Source: Bugula neritina
Lineage: Eukaryota > Bryozoa > Gymnolaemata > Cheilostomatida > Bugulidae
Length of the DNA: 64,000 nucleotides
NCBI GenBank assembly: GCA_964035545.1
Contig: OZ037765.1
Location: forward strand, 29,438,004 to 29,502,003
Reading direction: 5' to 3'
Program-made: the position numbers and the translations under genes
Shown here: positions 27,401 through 37,892 of the stretch, piece by piece
Layout of the letters: the number at the start of each line of letters is the position of its first letter
Position numbering within the stretch: position 1 is the first letter of the stretch
Notes under the pieces: generated by a model
What the model was told of the DNA's origin: nothing
The model's database searches: none
The model's input: only the letters and a program-made list of their open reading frames with translations

Positions 27401-30400
27401 CAACTTATCAGAATAAAACTAGAAAAAGAATAGAAATTTTATAAACCTGAAAAAAACAGTTTTACACACAAATCCGTAATAAACATTTTCTGTTCAGCAG
27501 ACATCAAGTTCTACTTATCACTAGCACAATTAGTGTGAGAAGATAATTTAATGAACACTCCACCAGGTAAGCTGGTAGAGTAGTACAACATTAAAAATCT
27601 TACTTTATATTACCATCAAATATAATAATCATGTACCTGAAACTAAACCAGCCAATATTTTAATAACATACCTTTGGGCTCAACCATAGTGACCTTGACA
27701 TCATCTGGTGCAGGTGACGAAGTCACTGCTTCTTTTCTGAGATCATCTTGTGCTAAAGCAATTCACCCAACATAAAATATTTTGTTAAAAACTAATGCAA
27801 CCAGAACAAATCACACAACATTTTGAAAACTAACATAAGACATAACTGAGAAGTGACATTCACCAATAAAAACTTCATTCTTTTCAATAGATTGTTCCAG
27901 CTCAGCTTCCACCTTGATTACCAGGTGCTCCGGTTTTTCCCATCTCCTTTTTGGTGTTTTTAATTCTGGAGTCACAGAAGCCCCTGTAGTAACAGCAAAC
28001 CCCACATTGTAGAGTAAAACTCCAAAGGAATAAGCTAATAATATATCAAAATTGAGAACCTAGGTTTCCTATATCACAGCATGCATAAAATACAAATATT
28101 GAATATAGCCATATATTATAATTTATTCTTTTAATCACTGTTAATATTATACTAGAATTCACAAAGCCTACATTAAATAGATTTTCTCTAGATGTAATTA
28201 TGAGTAATTATATTTATATCATCAAACTAAAGAAGATTACCAGTTGAAAGTTGCGCAATCTCATGGTCTAGTTCTTGCTGCCTCTGAATAAACCATTGTT
28301 CCCTGGCAGCAGAGAGCTGATGCCGCCGGACTCTCCATAAAGCCTTCCTTTCGCGAGCTGCAGCTGTCTCGCTCATCAATCGATAATACTCAATTAGCTC
28401 ATCCCTACAAGTAAGATAATACTCAATCAGTTCATCCCTACAAGTAAGGTAATAATCAATCAGTTCATCCCTACAAGTAAGATAATACTCAATTAGTTCA
28501 TCCCTACAAGTAAGATAATACTCAATCAGTTCATCTCTACAAGTAAGATAATACTCAATCAGTTCATCTCTACAAGTAAGATAATACTCAACCAGTTCAG
28601 CCCTACAAGTAAGATAATACCCAATCAATTCATCCCTACAAGTAAGATAATACCCAATTAGTTCATCCCTATTTATAAATAATTATATCAAATTGTATGT
28701 TCATATAAAAAAACTCGATTTGAGTTGTTAAAGCCAGAAACCCTGGCAAGTGATAAAATGTTAACAGAACTTATAAACACACCCTGAAACCTTAGAGTTG
28801 ACTTCTATATAAAGATCTAAAGTGTGAAAACTCCAGATTTACTAATCGTTAATGATCTTTCAACTATTTTCAAAACTGCAAAAAAACAGGAAATTTTGCT
28901 AGAGCATGGAATAAAAACTGTTTGATTTAGCTTTGATCAGCTGTTGAATATTTACATACATGGTAATATAAATTTGTTTTAAACAAAACAGGCCACTTGT
29001 TTAGCAGTTTGCCTCTCAATTTCATGGCTTTTAAATTTTAACTTTCCCATACGTCCTCCTGCAATACTTAAAAATTCCTCACTTAAATATTACTTCTGAC
29101 ACATAAATGAGAAAAGAATGGCAGACCCTGCATAAACTGGTACGCCTCAGGGTGGCTAAGTTATACAACTAACAACACAACTCCAGTTCACAACACAAAC
29201 CTTGCTTGTTGCTCCAAACGCGCATCTGCCTCTGTTTGGAGTTGTTCTCTTTTTGTTAGTTTTTCCATCAACTCCTTGTCCAGTTTTTTCTCCTCTTCTT
29301 CTTCATGTTGCTTTCGCTGAACACAAAAGTTGTCAGATTAGGGATTCAAAGTTTCCATACATGTATTTTATCAAACATCTCTGACTGAATACACAAAAGA
29401 GGTGCCTATAAGATCAGTTTAACCCAAAATAGCGATGATAATGTGTTGCTATTTTCTCTCTTTCATACAAGAAGCCACTGCCTGTCTAAACACATGGGAA
29501 GCATTGACAAATAATAGAATATCTGTATGTGACACACCATTCTAACTAATACAACAAATACTGATGTATTGTTTCGAAAACTTGATTCCGTTTTGTCACA
29601 TTTTTTAAAAGCATGTTTTAGATCATACTATACACTCTATACATACTATACACTGTATACATACTGTACACTGTATACATACTATACACTGTATACATAC
29701 TGTACACTGTATACATACTATACACTGTATACATACTGTACACTGTATACATACTGTACACTGTATACATACTGTACACTGTATACATACTGTACACTGT
29801 ATACATACTGTACACTGTATACATACTATACGCTGTATACATACTATACGCTGTATACATACTATACGCTGTATACATACTATACGCTGTATACATACTA
29901 TACGCTGTATACATACTATACGCTGTATACATACTATACGCTGTATACATACTATACACTGTATACATACTATACACTGTATATATACTATACACTATAC
30001 GCTGTATACATACTATACACTGTATACATACTATACACTGTATACATACTATACACTGTATACATACTATACACTGTATACATACTATACACTGTATACA
30101 TACTATACACTGTATACACACTATACACTGTATACATACTATACACTGTATACACACTATACACTGTATACACACTATACACTGTATACATACTATACAC
30201 TGTATACATACTATACACTGTATATATACTATACACTATACGCTGTATACATACTATACACTGTATACATACTATACACTGTATACATACTATACACTGT
30301 ATACATACTATACACTGTATACACACTATACACTGTATACATACTATACACTGTATACACACTATACACTGTATATATGCGTGCACACTCATACCAACAC

Positions 30401-33400
30401 CCAAAACTTACAGCTGCTACAACTTCCATATTCTCCTTCAACTCTTCAAATGCCTTCTTTTTCTTTTCTACTTGTTTTTGGTGAGCTTCGTTTATTTTCT
30501 CTATAAAATAAATATGAGTATGTGAAAGTATAAGTGCAGTGTAAGTGTATGTATAAGTTTAGGGATAAATGTAGGTATAGGTTTAGGTATATATGCACAT
30601 ATAAGTATAAGTGTCTGTGAGAATGAACCCAACTAACACAGCACTAACCCTCCTATATTCCATATAATTTATAGAGATGTTTTGCTGAATCATTAACTTC
30701 CATTGAAAACATACTGTATAATACACTAAAATAACGAACTGTGTTGAGATGTAGAAATGTATATATCTATAGTCTATAGTCCAGAGACTCTAAACAAGCC
30801 ACTTGGATAGAAAAACGAAACAACCAGCAAAAGATAACACCTCTAGTTTATATAAACAGGCATAGGCTTACCAGTTGTATAAGAGAAAGTGCATGATGAT
30901 GCCATATGACTCATACAAACTTTAGATGCCAAGCAAAAAATTCTTGTTTTTCACTGACCGAAAACTTTAATTTGTAAACAATACAGAACAGAAATAAAAA
31001 CTGCAGTTATAATTAGAAAAAATGGCTAGAAATAGATTGAGTGACTAATAATAGAGCAACTAGATATAAATAGAAATTATAGATAAAATTAACATCTGTG
31101 GTTGCAATTGCAAGTGAAAGGTGAGGATAACTTACTGTAAATCTCAGCCAGTTTTTCCGCCTGTCTTGCCTGAGCCTGTCTAATCACCTCAGCCCTTTTC
31201 TGTTCTTTCTCTACCAGCATCATCTCTCTAGTAATATACAGTGTACAGTAATTACTATATAAAATCTCTCTAGTAATATACAGTGTACAGTAATTACTAT
31301 ATAATATCTCTCTAGTAATATACAGTGTACAGTAATTACTATATAATATCTCTCTAGTAATATACAGTGTACAGTAATTACTATATAACATCTCTCTGGT
31401 AATATACAGTGTACAGTAATTACTATATAATATCTCTCTAGTAATATACAGTGTACAGTAATTACTATATAATATCTCTCTAGTAATATACAGTGTACAG
31501 TAATTACTAAAAATAACACCATTTCTCTAGCAATAACATGTTCTAGCACTTATAACTTTACAGAATGTACATCTATGCCTTTACTCTAATAGATAGCATA
31601 ATGTTAAAATAATGTTTTATAGTACCAAATGACTAACTGCAACTCATTAATACATGCATAGGAACTTAAATTGTTATTGTAAATTGAAGAACTTCCATCA
31701 TTTAAAATCAAGTGCGCATAGTTAAACTTTTAACTATTAATTTACACAGCCGATAATTTCAATAAAACGCAGCAATGAAAAGTCTAGTCTTATTCAGTTT
31801 ATCTTGATTTAAATAGTAATAAAACAGAAAGTTGATCGAAATGCTTAAATTTTAAATTCTTCTTCATACAACGAGTAGATATAAAGAGCAGTCTAGTGGA
31901 TAGAGCACAGGCCTAGGGTGCATTAGATCATGGGTTTGAACCCTGGCAGGAATATAATCTGATCATCAATTTTGTGTTTCACAGAATACACAGTCTTCAA
32001 CCTACCTAAAAATAACTGGTTACAATTAGGGATAATATTTTAAACAAGCTCAGGTTTTATACGAGTAACAGGTAGATATAAAACGATGAACAACCCTCTC
32101 ACCTGGTATACACTTTGTGATTGATCACAGCATTCACAGTTTCAATATACACAGTAGACTGAGAGCCAAGATCTAGCTGCTGATCTTCAGTCAGGCAAAT
32201 GTCAAGTCGGGGCGCGTCACACTTCACCATCAGTATTTCATGATCAGGGGCTATTCGTCTGAGCAGAGCCAATGATTTCCCGCCGACAAACATTCTCTCA
32301 CTGACGTCGTCAACAAAAAGACATCTGTCGTTCCTCACCTTATCCAATGAGTAGCCGTCAGTCCAGTAGCTTCTATCTACAAGGAGAGGTGAGCATATTT
32401 AAGGTTGTATAAAGTACAGAATCGATTTCACTGACAAAAGTGTTACATAAAAACTCACGCAAATTTATAGTCGCCATCCCTGTGAGAAACCCCTGACAAA
32501 ATGGTTTTTTAAAGTGGGCTAAGGACTTATTCAGATGGGGCACAGGAGCAACTATAACTGGATGTTCTTCCTAACTTCACTAATGACCTTTACTGGGGTA
32601 TGACTCTGTGTGTATTAAGCCAGTGCTCTAACCCCTATACCACGGCTGCTCCTTTGCATTACGTTGTTTGGTTTTAACCAAATAACTTCCAATTCCATAA
32701 AACTATGTCAATGAACATAAAACAGAAAATAGCTTTGTCATACATTTAAACCAAGAGTTTACTAGCCTATATTTAGCATTCAGCTTATGTAATCAAGTTC
32801 TGCCTATCAACGATGTCTAGCACACAATGGCTGCACATAAACAGTACAACTTATAAATACAACTAATAGTAATATTATAGAGCTAACCCCACCTGTAATG
32901 ACTGTAGCCTACCTTCTGTCTCTAGTTTGTAAGGGTCAACTGTAACTATAAACTCTTCGTAAGGGTCTGAACAGCGGCCATGGAACACCCAGTCTTGTAA
33001 GAATCTAAGGGCAGAGTTGAACTTTATAATAAATTTATGAGAAGCTATTGAAACTAATGTGTTATCACAATGATAGGCAGTGCACATGATATTACCAGAG
33101 TTCACTTCATTTACACTGCATGTACTTACTAAACAGATCAAGTAGCTTTTCTTTTATACTAGTAAAAGTCTACTAACAAAGTGATTGCGTTTTATTTTCT
33201 ACCATATGACTATACAGGTACCAACCTGAGGTATGGCTGACTATACAGGTACCAACCTGAGGTATGGCTGACTATACAGGTACCAACCTGAGGTATAGCT
33301 GACTATACAGGTACCAACCTGAGGTATGGCTGACTATACAGGTACCAACCTGAGGTATGGCTGACTATACAGGTACCAACCTGAGGTATGGCTGACTACA

Positions 33401-36400
33401 CAGGTACCAACCTGAGGTATGGCTGACTACACAGGTACCAACCTGAGGTATGGCTGACTATACAGGTACCAACCTGAGGTATAGCTGACTATACAGGTAC
33501 CAACCTGAGGTATGGCTGACTATACAGGTACCAACCTGAGGTATAGCTGACTATACAGGTACCAACCTGAGGAATGGCTGACTATACAGGTAACAACCTG
33601 AGGTATGGCTGATTATACAGGTATACTTCCTGAGGTATGGCTGACTATACAGGTACCAATCTGAGGTATGGCTGACTAAACAGGTAACAACCTGAGGTAT
33701 GGCTGACTATACAGGTACCAACCTGAGGTATAGCTGACTATACAGGTACCAACCTGAGGTATGGTTGACAGGTGTCTTGCAGTAAACTAAGCAAGAAATG
33801 GTAAAAGTAATGGCAGCTGTAGCTTTCAGCTTGCTTATAGATATAAGAGAGAAGATAAACACCATCCGGTAGATCTATTGGTGGATATTCAATCACTTCT
33901 GTATCGGCACAATAGCATAGTTCAGCCAGTAGTCTGTGTAATATATCAGTTATATATACGTAATATAATATATTATCTGTGTAATATATCAGTTATATAT
34001 ACGTACTATAATATATTGTCTGCGTAATATATCAGTTATATATATGTAATATATTAGTTGCATACATGTATAATATAACTGGTAATCTGCAAAATATATT
34101 AGCTATATATAAATAATACAGCAAACACACAAATTCACTTTGCATTACCTGATTTGTAACAGGTGCTTCTTAAGCAAGTGTCGCAGATGAAGAGGGGACC
34201 TGGCACTTGCTGTCACATTCAGTATGACAGCTGTGTAGGTAGTGAGGTATCGCGACACAGAGCTCAAGAAGGCAGATATGGTCAGACCTGACACTTGAAC
34301 TTGACAGAGCTTATTAAGTCTGTGGTAATGAGTGCCAGCATCAACAAGCACCTGGCAGACACCTGCTAGACTCTGAGCAGACAACCCTGACATAACCAAG
34401 TTCTGCTTTATTGAAAAGCTATCAGAGTCCTACAAGAAGTAATGAAGCTAAATTAAGACAATTTAAAAAAGAAAAATCCAATAGACAGTTACATAAGCTA
34501 CAACTAATATTTATGGGAATAAATGAGTCAATCTTTTACCGTGTCGAGTGTAAAACATTGTGATGAAACGCCAATCAACAGTCGAGATAGATCACTCATC
34601 AAGTCAGACATTGTAACAATGTATAAATGTCGCCTTTCTTCTCGATTCTTAGGGTTTATCTGCAGCTCACAGGACAACTGCAATCTGTAGAGGATATCAA
34701 ACACTTCCGGGCCTGCTTCTGTCAAATACGGTTTCTCAACCACATTACGGCCGACATAACCTCCGCATCTACAGAAGATTACAGGAAATGCCAAACTTGT
34801 TACAGAACAATAAAATCAAATAACAATTTTCATTCCGTCCAAACCGACGAATCTCTTCACTTATTCGTTAACGAGTCTCATCTCCCATGCATTCACATAT
34901 CAGAAAAGATTAGACAAGTTTATTCTCGCACCTTCTCTTCAACTCCCACGACAGCGGCTGGAAATGCTGCCCTAGCTCCGGCTCCTCGATAAACTCTCCC
35001 CCGAGACCAGAGTCTGAGCGGAAGTGAGCGTTCTGTGTATTTAGAGTTACTTCAGCAGATTGGACTTTAGTCTGTTTAATAAAAAAAAGTTATTGTATTT
35101 CGTTATATAATAACATAGTTGTATGAATCAGACAAAATAGATATATAGCTTTACTTAAGTTTTGTTACATGAAGTTAAGGGCAGCATTAAGTGAACATAA
35201 TTAATTTCTTTGTAAACTCATAGCTTCACAATTTCACTAGCAAAAATATCTGTCCAAAAGTGCAACCAATGATTTTGGCTAAAACATATTTCTTTCCATG
35301 TGTCATATGGTTGATTACAAGACATAAACATAATTACAGACATATAGATTTCCATACATTCCAATTACATAGTTCGAGTGATTAGTGAAACTTCCAATAA
35401 TACAATTGAATTAAAATCATTTGAATTCTGCTAGCAAAAGATTGTAAATCATCATAATACGAGCATCACAAAGTTGCAGATATTTATTCTATTTTCTCGA
35501 TATATTGCTAAACTAGGTGAGGTAAAAATTTCAACCTTACAGAAAGAAACCTATTGGCGATAACATATTTTACACTTGTACATCAGGTATGTATTTACTT
35601 TATATACGCTAATACTTACTTTATCCTCTGCTTCTTGTGACTGTGAGGTAAAATCAAACAGCATGGGTGCAGTGTCAATAGGGGGCAACTCCAAATACGT
35701 CTGCAGCTCCTCAGACCTGTAGGAATTGGTGAGAGCTCCGTAAAAGGAAGTGGTTGATTGCATCGGCCAATCAGTGCCAGCGATCTAAGACATAGGGTAA
35801 CAGAACTTCAAATATAATATCGGGATATAATTAATATTTGATAAAGAAAATTTTATGCTTCCCGGTTTTTTAATTTTGTTCGCACAACAAGAAAGTGAAA
35901 CACTGTAATTGTCTCCCCAATAATTGTAACAAGTTTCCAGATAAATAATCACTCAGACTACTTACTAATGAGTTTTCATCGCTAGTAGGCAGCTTGAGAA
36001 ATGAGTTGGGATCACAAATCTGTGAAAAAGTAATACACTTCAACAAGATTCAACAATTATTCATCTAGAAATCAAGAAATGACAAATCTGATATAGATGA
36101 ACACAAAAACATGTCACACAAACATACTAACTATTAGGTGACATTATCAAAAAAATTGGATCAGGCATTTCAATGACAACATTCAATAAGTTATCTGATT
36201 ATCTATAAATACAGCATATTAACATATATTGTCCCTTTCTATAGAACTAAATATTATAAGCACTAGTATCTTCATGCGACTATCAGATAACTTTCAACCT
36301 CCCCGATGCACTAGTCATGGAACTTACCGGAAAGTGGGAGGAAGACAGACTATCACTGCAACAGGAAGTGGCCATATCCGAGAAGGCACTGTCAGTCACA

Positions 36401-37892
36401 GTAACTACTGAGTCAGTGAACAACGACCTGGCAACAGAGGTAACTCCTACAGACTCCCATGAGGCACAGTAAAACATAAACTAACATCTGATACATATGT
36501 CACACTCAAACAAGATATAGAGGATTGGTTGAGGTTCACTGCCAAAATTTTTCTGTTGCTGCCATTTTTTACTTCATCTACTGTTTTTAACAGCTGCTCA
36601 ATACAATTTACACATAGCTATAATGAACAATAATAACCAAATTACGCATTTGAAAACAAGTACACCATATGAAAAGTTTAGCACACAACTATTAATCTAT
36701 GCAACAAAATCCAAGGACACTTACGAAGGATAATACGTGTAGGAGCTGACATCAGATGGGGCAAGTAGTGGTGTGTGTCGAAATATCTCTTCCTCTTCTA
36801 GTATATCTCTAGTCTGAAATATAACCCATATTACTAGATTCAAAGTAAATCAACAAGAAAGATCTTTGTATGAGGAAAGTTACGAGTCAACTTAAACAAC
36901 CAAAATTTAGGTATTTATATTATAAAGCAGTGTTTCTAACAAACAAACCAGACAGCAGACCCTATATGTTGCTGACGCTAGCATACAAGTTGTAGCAAGA
37001 CAAGACTGCTAACATACTGTATAATATATGACTGAAGTAAGTTACCAGAGTCTGAGTAGGTGGAAGCTCTCCGTAGCCAATAACTGGCCGCTTCTTTCTT
37101 TGTACATTACCCATCAACGGCAAGAGAAATGTGAGCACTTTCACCGAGTCTTCATTACCAGTAGCTAAGATTTTAACATTCAAACTTTAATGACAGCAGA
37201 TTCAGTAATCCTAGCCTATCTTTAGATACGTGCATACAATTTTCTCTAACTTCAAGTGTTATATACAAATTGCTCTGATTTTAACAATTCATTCTACTCA
37301 AAAAAATTTTACTTAGTTTAAAAAGTTCCACAGAACCAGCAATTCATGGAAAAGTAGTGGAAACAGTTCATTACATGACTTGTGGTAAAGTAATGATGTA
37401 AGCAAAGTTTATTATAATGTTAATCTTCACTGTGAGTGCAAAATTATAAAGTATGTTCATAAACATAATCAAATATCAAAGAAATAAAAACAAAGGATAG
37501 TTTTAAAAAAGTACAAAGTAATAAAATATTTTTTGTAATTTTCATGCACAAAGCTGTATTTAAAAAAAAATTATTGAACATTGACTAGTAATAACAAACT
37601 TACTTCTCACTAAGTTTACAGCATCCATTATTTCTTTAGAAGATTCAACATCACAGTTTGCTGACTCTAAAAGACCAGCCAGATCATCTAGCTGACGGTG
37701 AACTGCCACTTCACAGTAATCCTCATCGTAGTCAAAGAGTATACAATCAAATGCTGACTTTTGAAGTCGCCGAGCATACTGTTTCTTTAGCTGCTGCTTC
37801 TGCAATTTGGTTGTAAAGAATTTCGTGGACGGATTCACAAATGAGCAGCAGAGAGCCGAGATTAAAGAAGGAACGTCTTCAGTGGAAACCAT
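21485..37892 (-). CDS. TUBGCP6: Gamma-tubulin complex component 6
   Basis: Spc97/Spc98-family subunit of the gamma-tubulin ring complex, which nucleates microtubules at centrosomes. 29 exons, all phase-matched, about 1524 aa (human about 1819). Exons: 37604-37892, 37046-37164, 36725-36813, 36328-36427, 35966-36019, 35620-35784, 34932-35071, 34540-34768, 34149-34429, 33754-33933, 32913-33004, 32103-32376, 31136-31227, 30412-30500, 29201-29316, 28241-28404, 27864-27983, 27672-27752, 27013-27390, 26436-26575, 25720-25888, 25247-25336, 24621-24750, 24196-24337, 23671-23865, 23068-23258, 22424-22585, 21986-22182, 21485-21591. GRIP1 spans residues about 320-640 (EKPYLTEAGPEVFD, SVSRYLTTYTAVIL, FLQDWVFHGRCSDPYEEF). 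A coiled coil spans 671-824 (ERKALWRVRRHQL), a Ser/Thr/Pro-rich linker 890-1065, and GRIP2 1175-1520 (YFMVELDFDKHMSILHNYLL, PWPMNILITPEHIEMY, HDMQHFVKVIHGYL). The nine 27-aa repeats of human GCP6 are absent. Exon 4's acceptor is the least certain. The acceptors of exons 10, 13 and 16 and the donor of exon 10 lie inside tandem arrays. Confidence 0.93.
21605..21610 (+). terminator. Poly(A) signal candidate for UQCC1
   Basis: I noticed no AATAAA on the plus strand between the UQCC1 stop and this one. If it is used, the UQCC1 3' UTR would run antisense across the last TUBGCP6 exon (21485-21591). Confidence 0.4.
22225..22400. repeat. Degenerate ACTAGTNAAACTA repeat
   Basis: About 10 loosely spaced copies of motifs such as TAGTAAAACTAG and ACTAGTGAAACTA in TUBGCP6 intron 27. 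The period is irregular. Unlike the other arrays in this gene it does not reach the nearby splice sites. Confidence 0.65.
22785..22945 (+). mobile_element. 5'-truncated SINE copy
   Basis: Matches the SINE body (AAAGCCATTGGTGATG, 'agtcataattgctcc', 'cagagtttctcacagg') but has only a remnant of the tRNA-like head. In TUBGCP6 intron 26. Confidence 0.65.
23320..23528 (-). mobile_element. tRNA-headed SINE copy
   Basis: A near full-length minus-strand copy. The head reads GCAGCCGTAGTCTAGGGGCT with a B-box-like GGGTTCAAACC. The body has CCATTGGTGATGCTAGGA, CAATCATAATTGTTCCTGTG and the 'gttctcacac' tail. It lies in TUBGCP6 intron 25. Confidence 0.8.
25932..26140 (+). mobile_element. tRNA-headed SINE copy with the best-kept promoter
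   Basis: The head contains an A box (TGGTCTAGGGG) and a perfect B box (GGTTCGAACCC), then the standard body (AAAGCCATTGGTGATGCTAG, CAGTCATAATTGCTCCGGTG, GGGTTTCTCACAGG), ending in a T-run near 26141. In TUBGCP6 intron 20. Pol III promoter function is inferred from the intact boxes. Confidence 0.85.
27164..27217 (-). repeat. 27-nt direct repeat inside TUBGCP6 exon 19
   Basis: Two nearly identical 27-nt units (nine codons each) encode SADYTSPAV and SADYTSPAA in the Ser/Thr/Pro-rich linker between the GRIP domains. They are in frame and the exon remains open. Confidence 0.85.
28372..28680 (-). repeat. 33-bp minisatellite carrying the TUBGCP6 intron 15 acceptor (array C)
   Basis: About nine units of 33 bp. 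In gene orientation each contains TTATCTTACTTGTAG|RGATGA, a copy of the 3' splice site plus the first exon bases. Equivalent cut positions are 28404, 28437, 28470, 28503, 28536, 28569, 28602 and 28635, with a weaker AAATAG version at 28668. Family alignment favours 28404, which joins LEQQA-R to DELIEYYRLMSE. The units are in frame and stop-free, each adding DELIEYYLTCR. Confidence 0.9.
29626..30377. repeat. 18-bp minisatellite in TUBGCP6 intron 14 (array D)
   Basis: About 42 units of TATACACTGTATACATAC with A/G point variants grouped in blocks. In gene orientation the unit is GTATGTATACAGTGTATA. The array begins about 35 bp inside the exon 14 donor. The long frames across it on both strands (318, 185 and 138 codons) are artefacts of an 18-bp period without stops. 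Confidence 0.95.
31227..31509 (-). repeat. 42-bp minisatellite carrying the TUBGCP6 intron 12 acceptor (array B)
   Basis: Seven units of exactly 42 bp, phased at 31229, 31271, 31313, 31355, 31397, 31439 and 31481. In gene orientation each holds CTGTATATTACTAG|AGAGAT, the same acceptor that starts exon 13 at 31227. The period is 14 codons, and the array is open in the exon 13 frame, encoding EILYSNYCTLYITR per unit. Confidence 0.92.
31884..32025 (+). mobile_element. tRNA-headed SINE, second body type
   Basis: The head has AGTCTAGTGGATAGAGC and GGGTTTGAACCC (a good B box). The following body (AATCTGATCATCAATTTTGT, then 'cagtcttcaacctacctaaa') differs from the abundant type but resembles the repeat at 6752. 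In TUBGCP6 intron 12. Confidence 0.65.
32452..32655 (-). mobile_element. tRNA-headed SINE copy
   Basis: A minus-strand copy of the abundant type. The head GCAGCCGTGGTATAGGGG is kept, the B box is mutated, and the body keeps CAGTTATAGTTGCTCCTGTG and 'ggtttctcacagggatggcgac'-like blocks. It lies in TUBGCP6 intron 11. Confidence 0.8.
33205..33768 (-). repeat. 31-bp minisatellite carrying the TUBGCP6 intron 10 donor (array A)
   Basis: About 18 units of 31 bp. In gene orientation each reads CCATACCTCAG|GTTGG, then TACCTGTATAGTCAG. The first unit overlaps the last 11 coding bases of exon 10 (encoding PYLR), so the real donor at 33754 is repeated about 18 times. The array fills about three quarters of the 749-bp intron. 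The period is not a multiple of three, and each unit carries a TAG. Confidence 0.93.
33931..34062 (-). repeat. 43-bp repeat carrying the TUBGCP6 intron 9 acceptor (array E)
   Basis: About three units of 43 bp. In gene orientation each contains GATATATTACACAG (or ACGCAG), with equivalent cut positions at 33933, 33976 and 34019. Only 33933 leads into open coding sequence; the next upstream copy would place TAA immediately after the junction. Confidence 0.85.

Noticed and set aside
28372-28680. CRISPR-like array of regularly spaced repeats
   Set aside because: Units are directly adjacent without unique spacers, and the setting is a eukaryotic intron.
29569-30525. A 318-codon plus-strand frame (YTLYTYC repeats) and 185- and 138-codon minus-strand frames
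   Set aside because: They arise from the 18-bp array in TUBGCP6 intron 14, where a stop-free unit keeps several frames open on both strands. No other protein signal.
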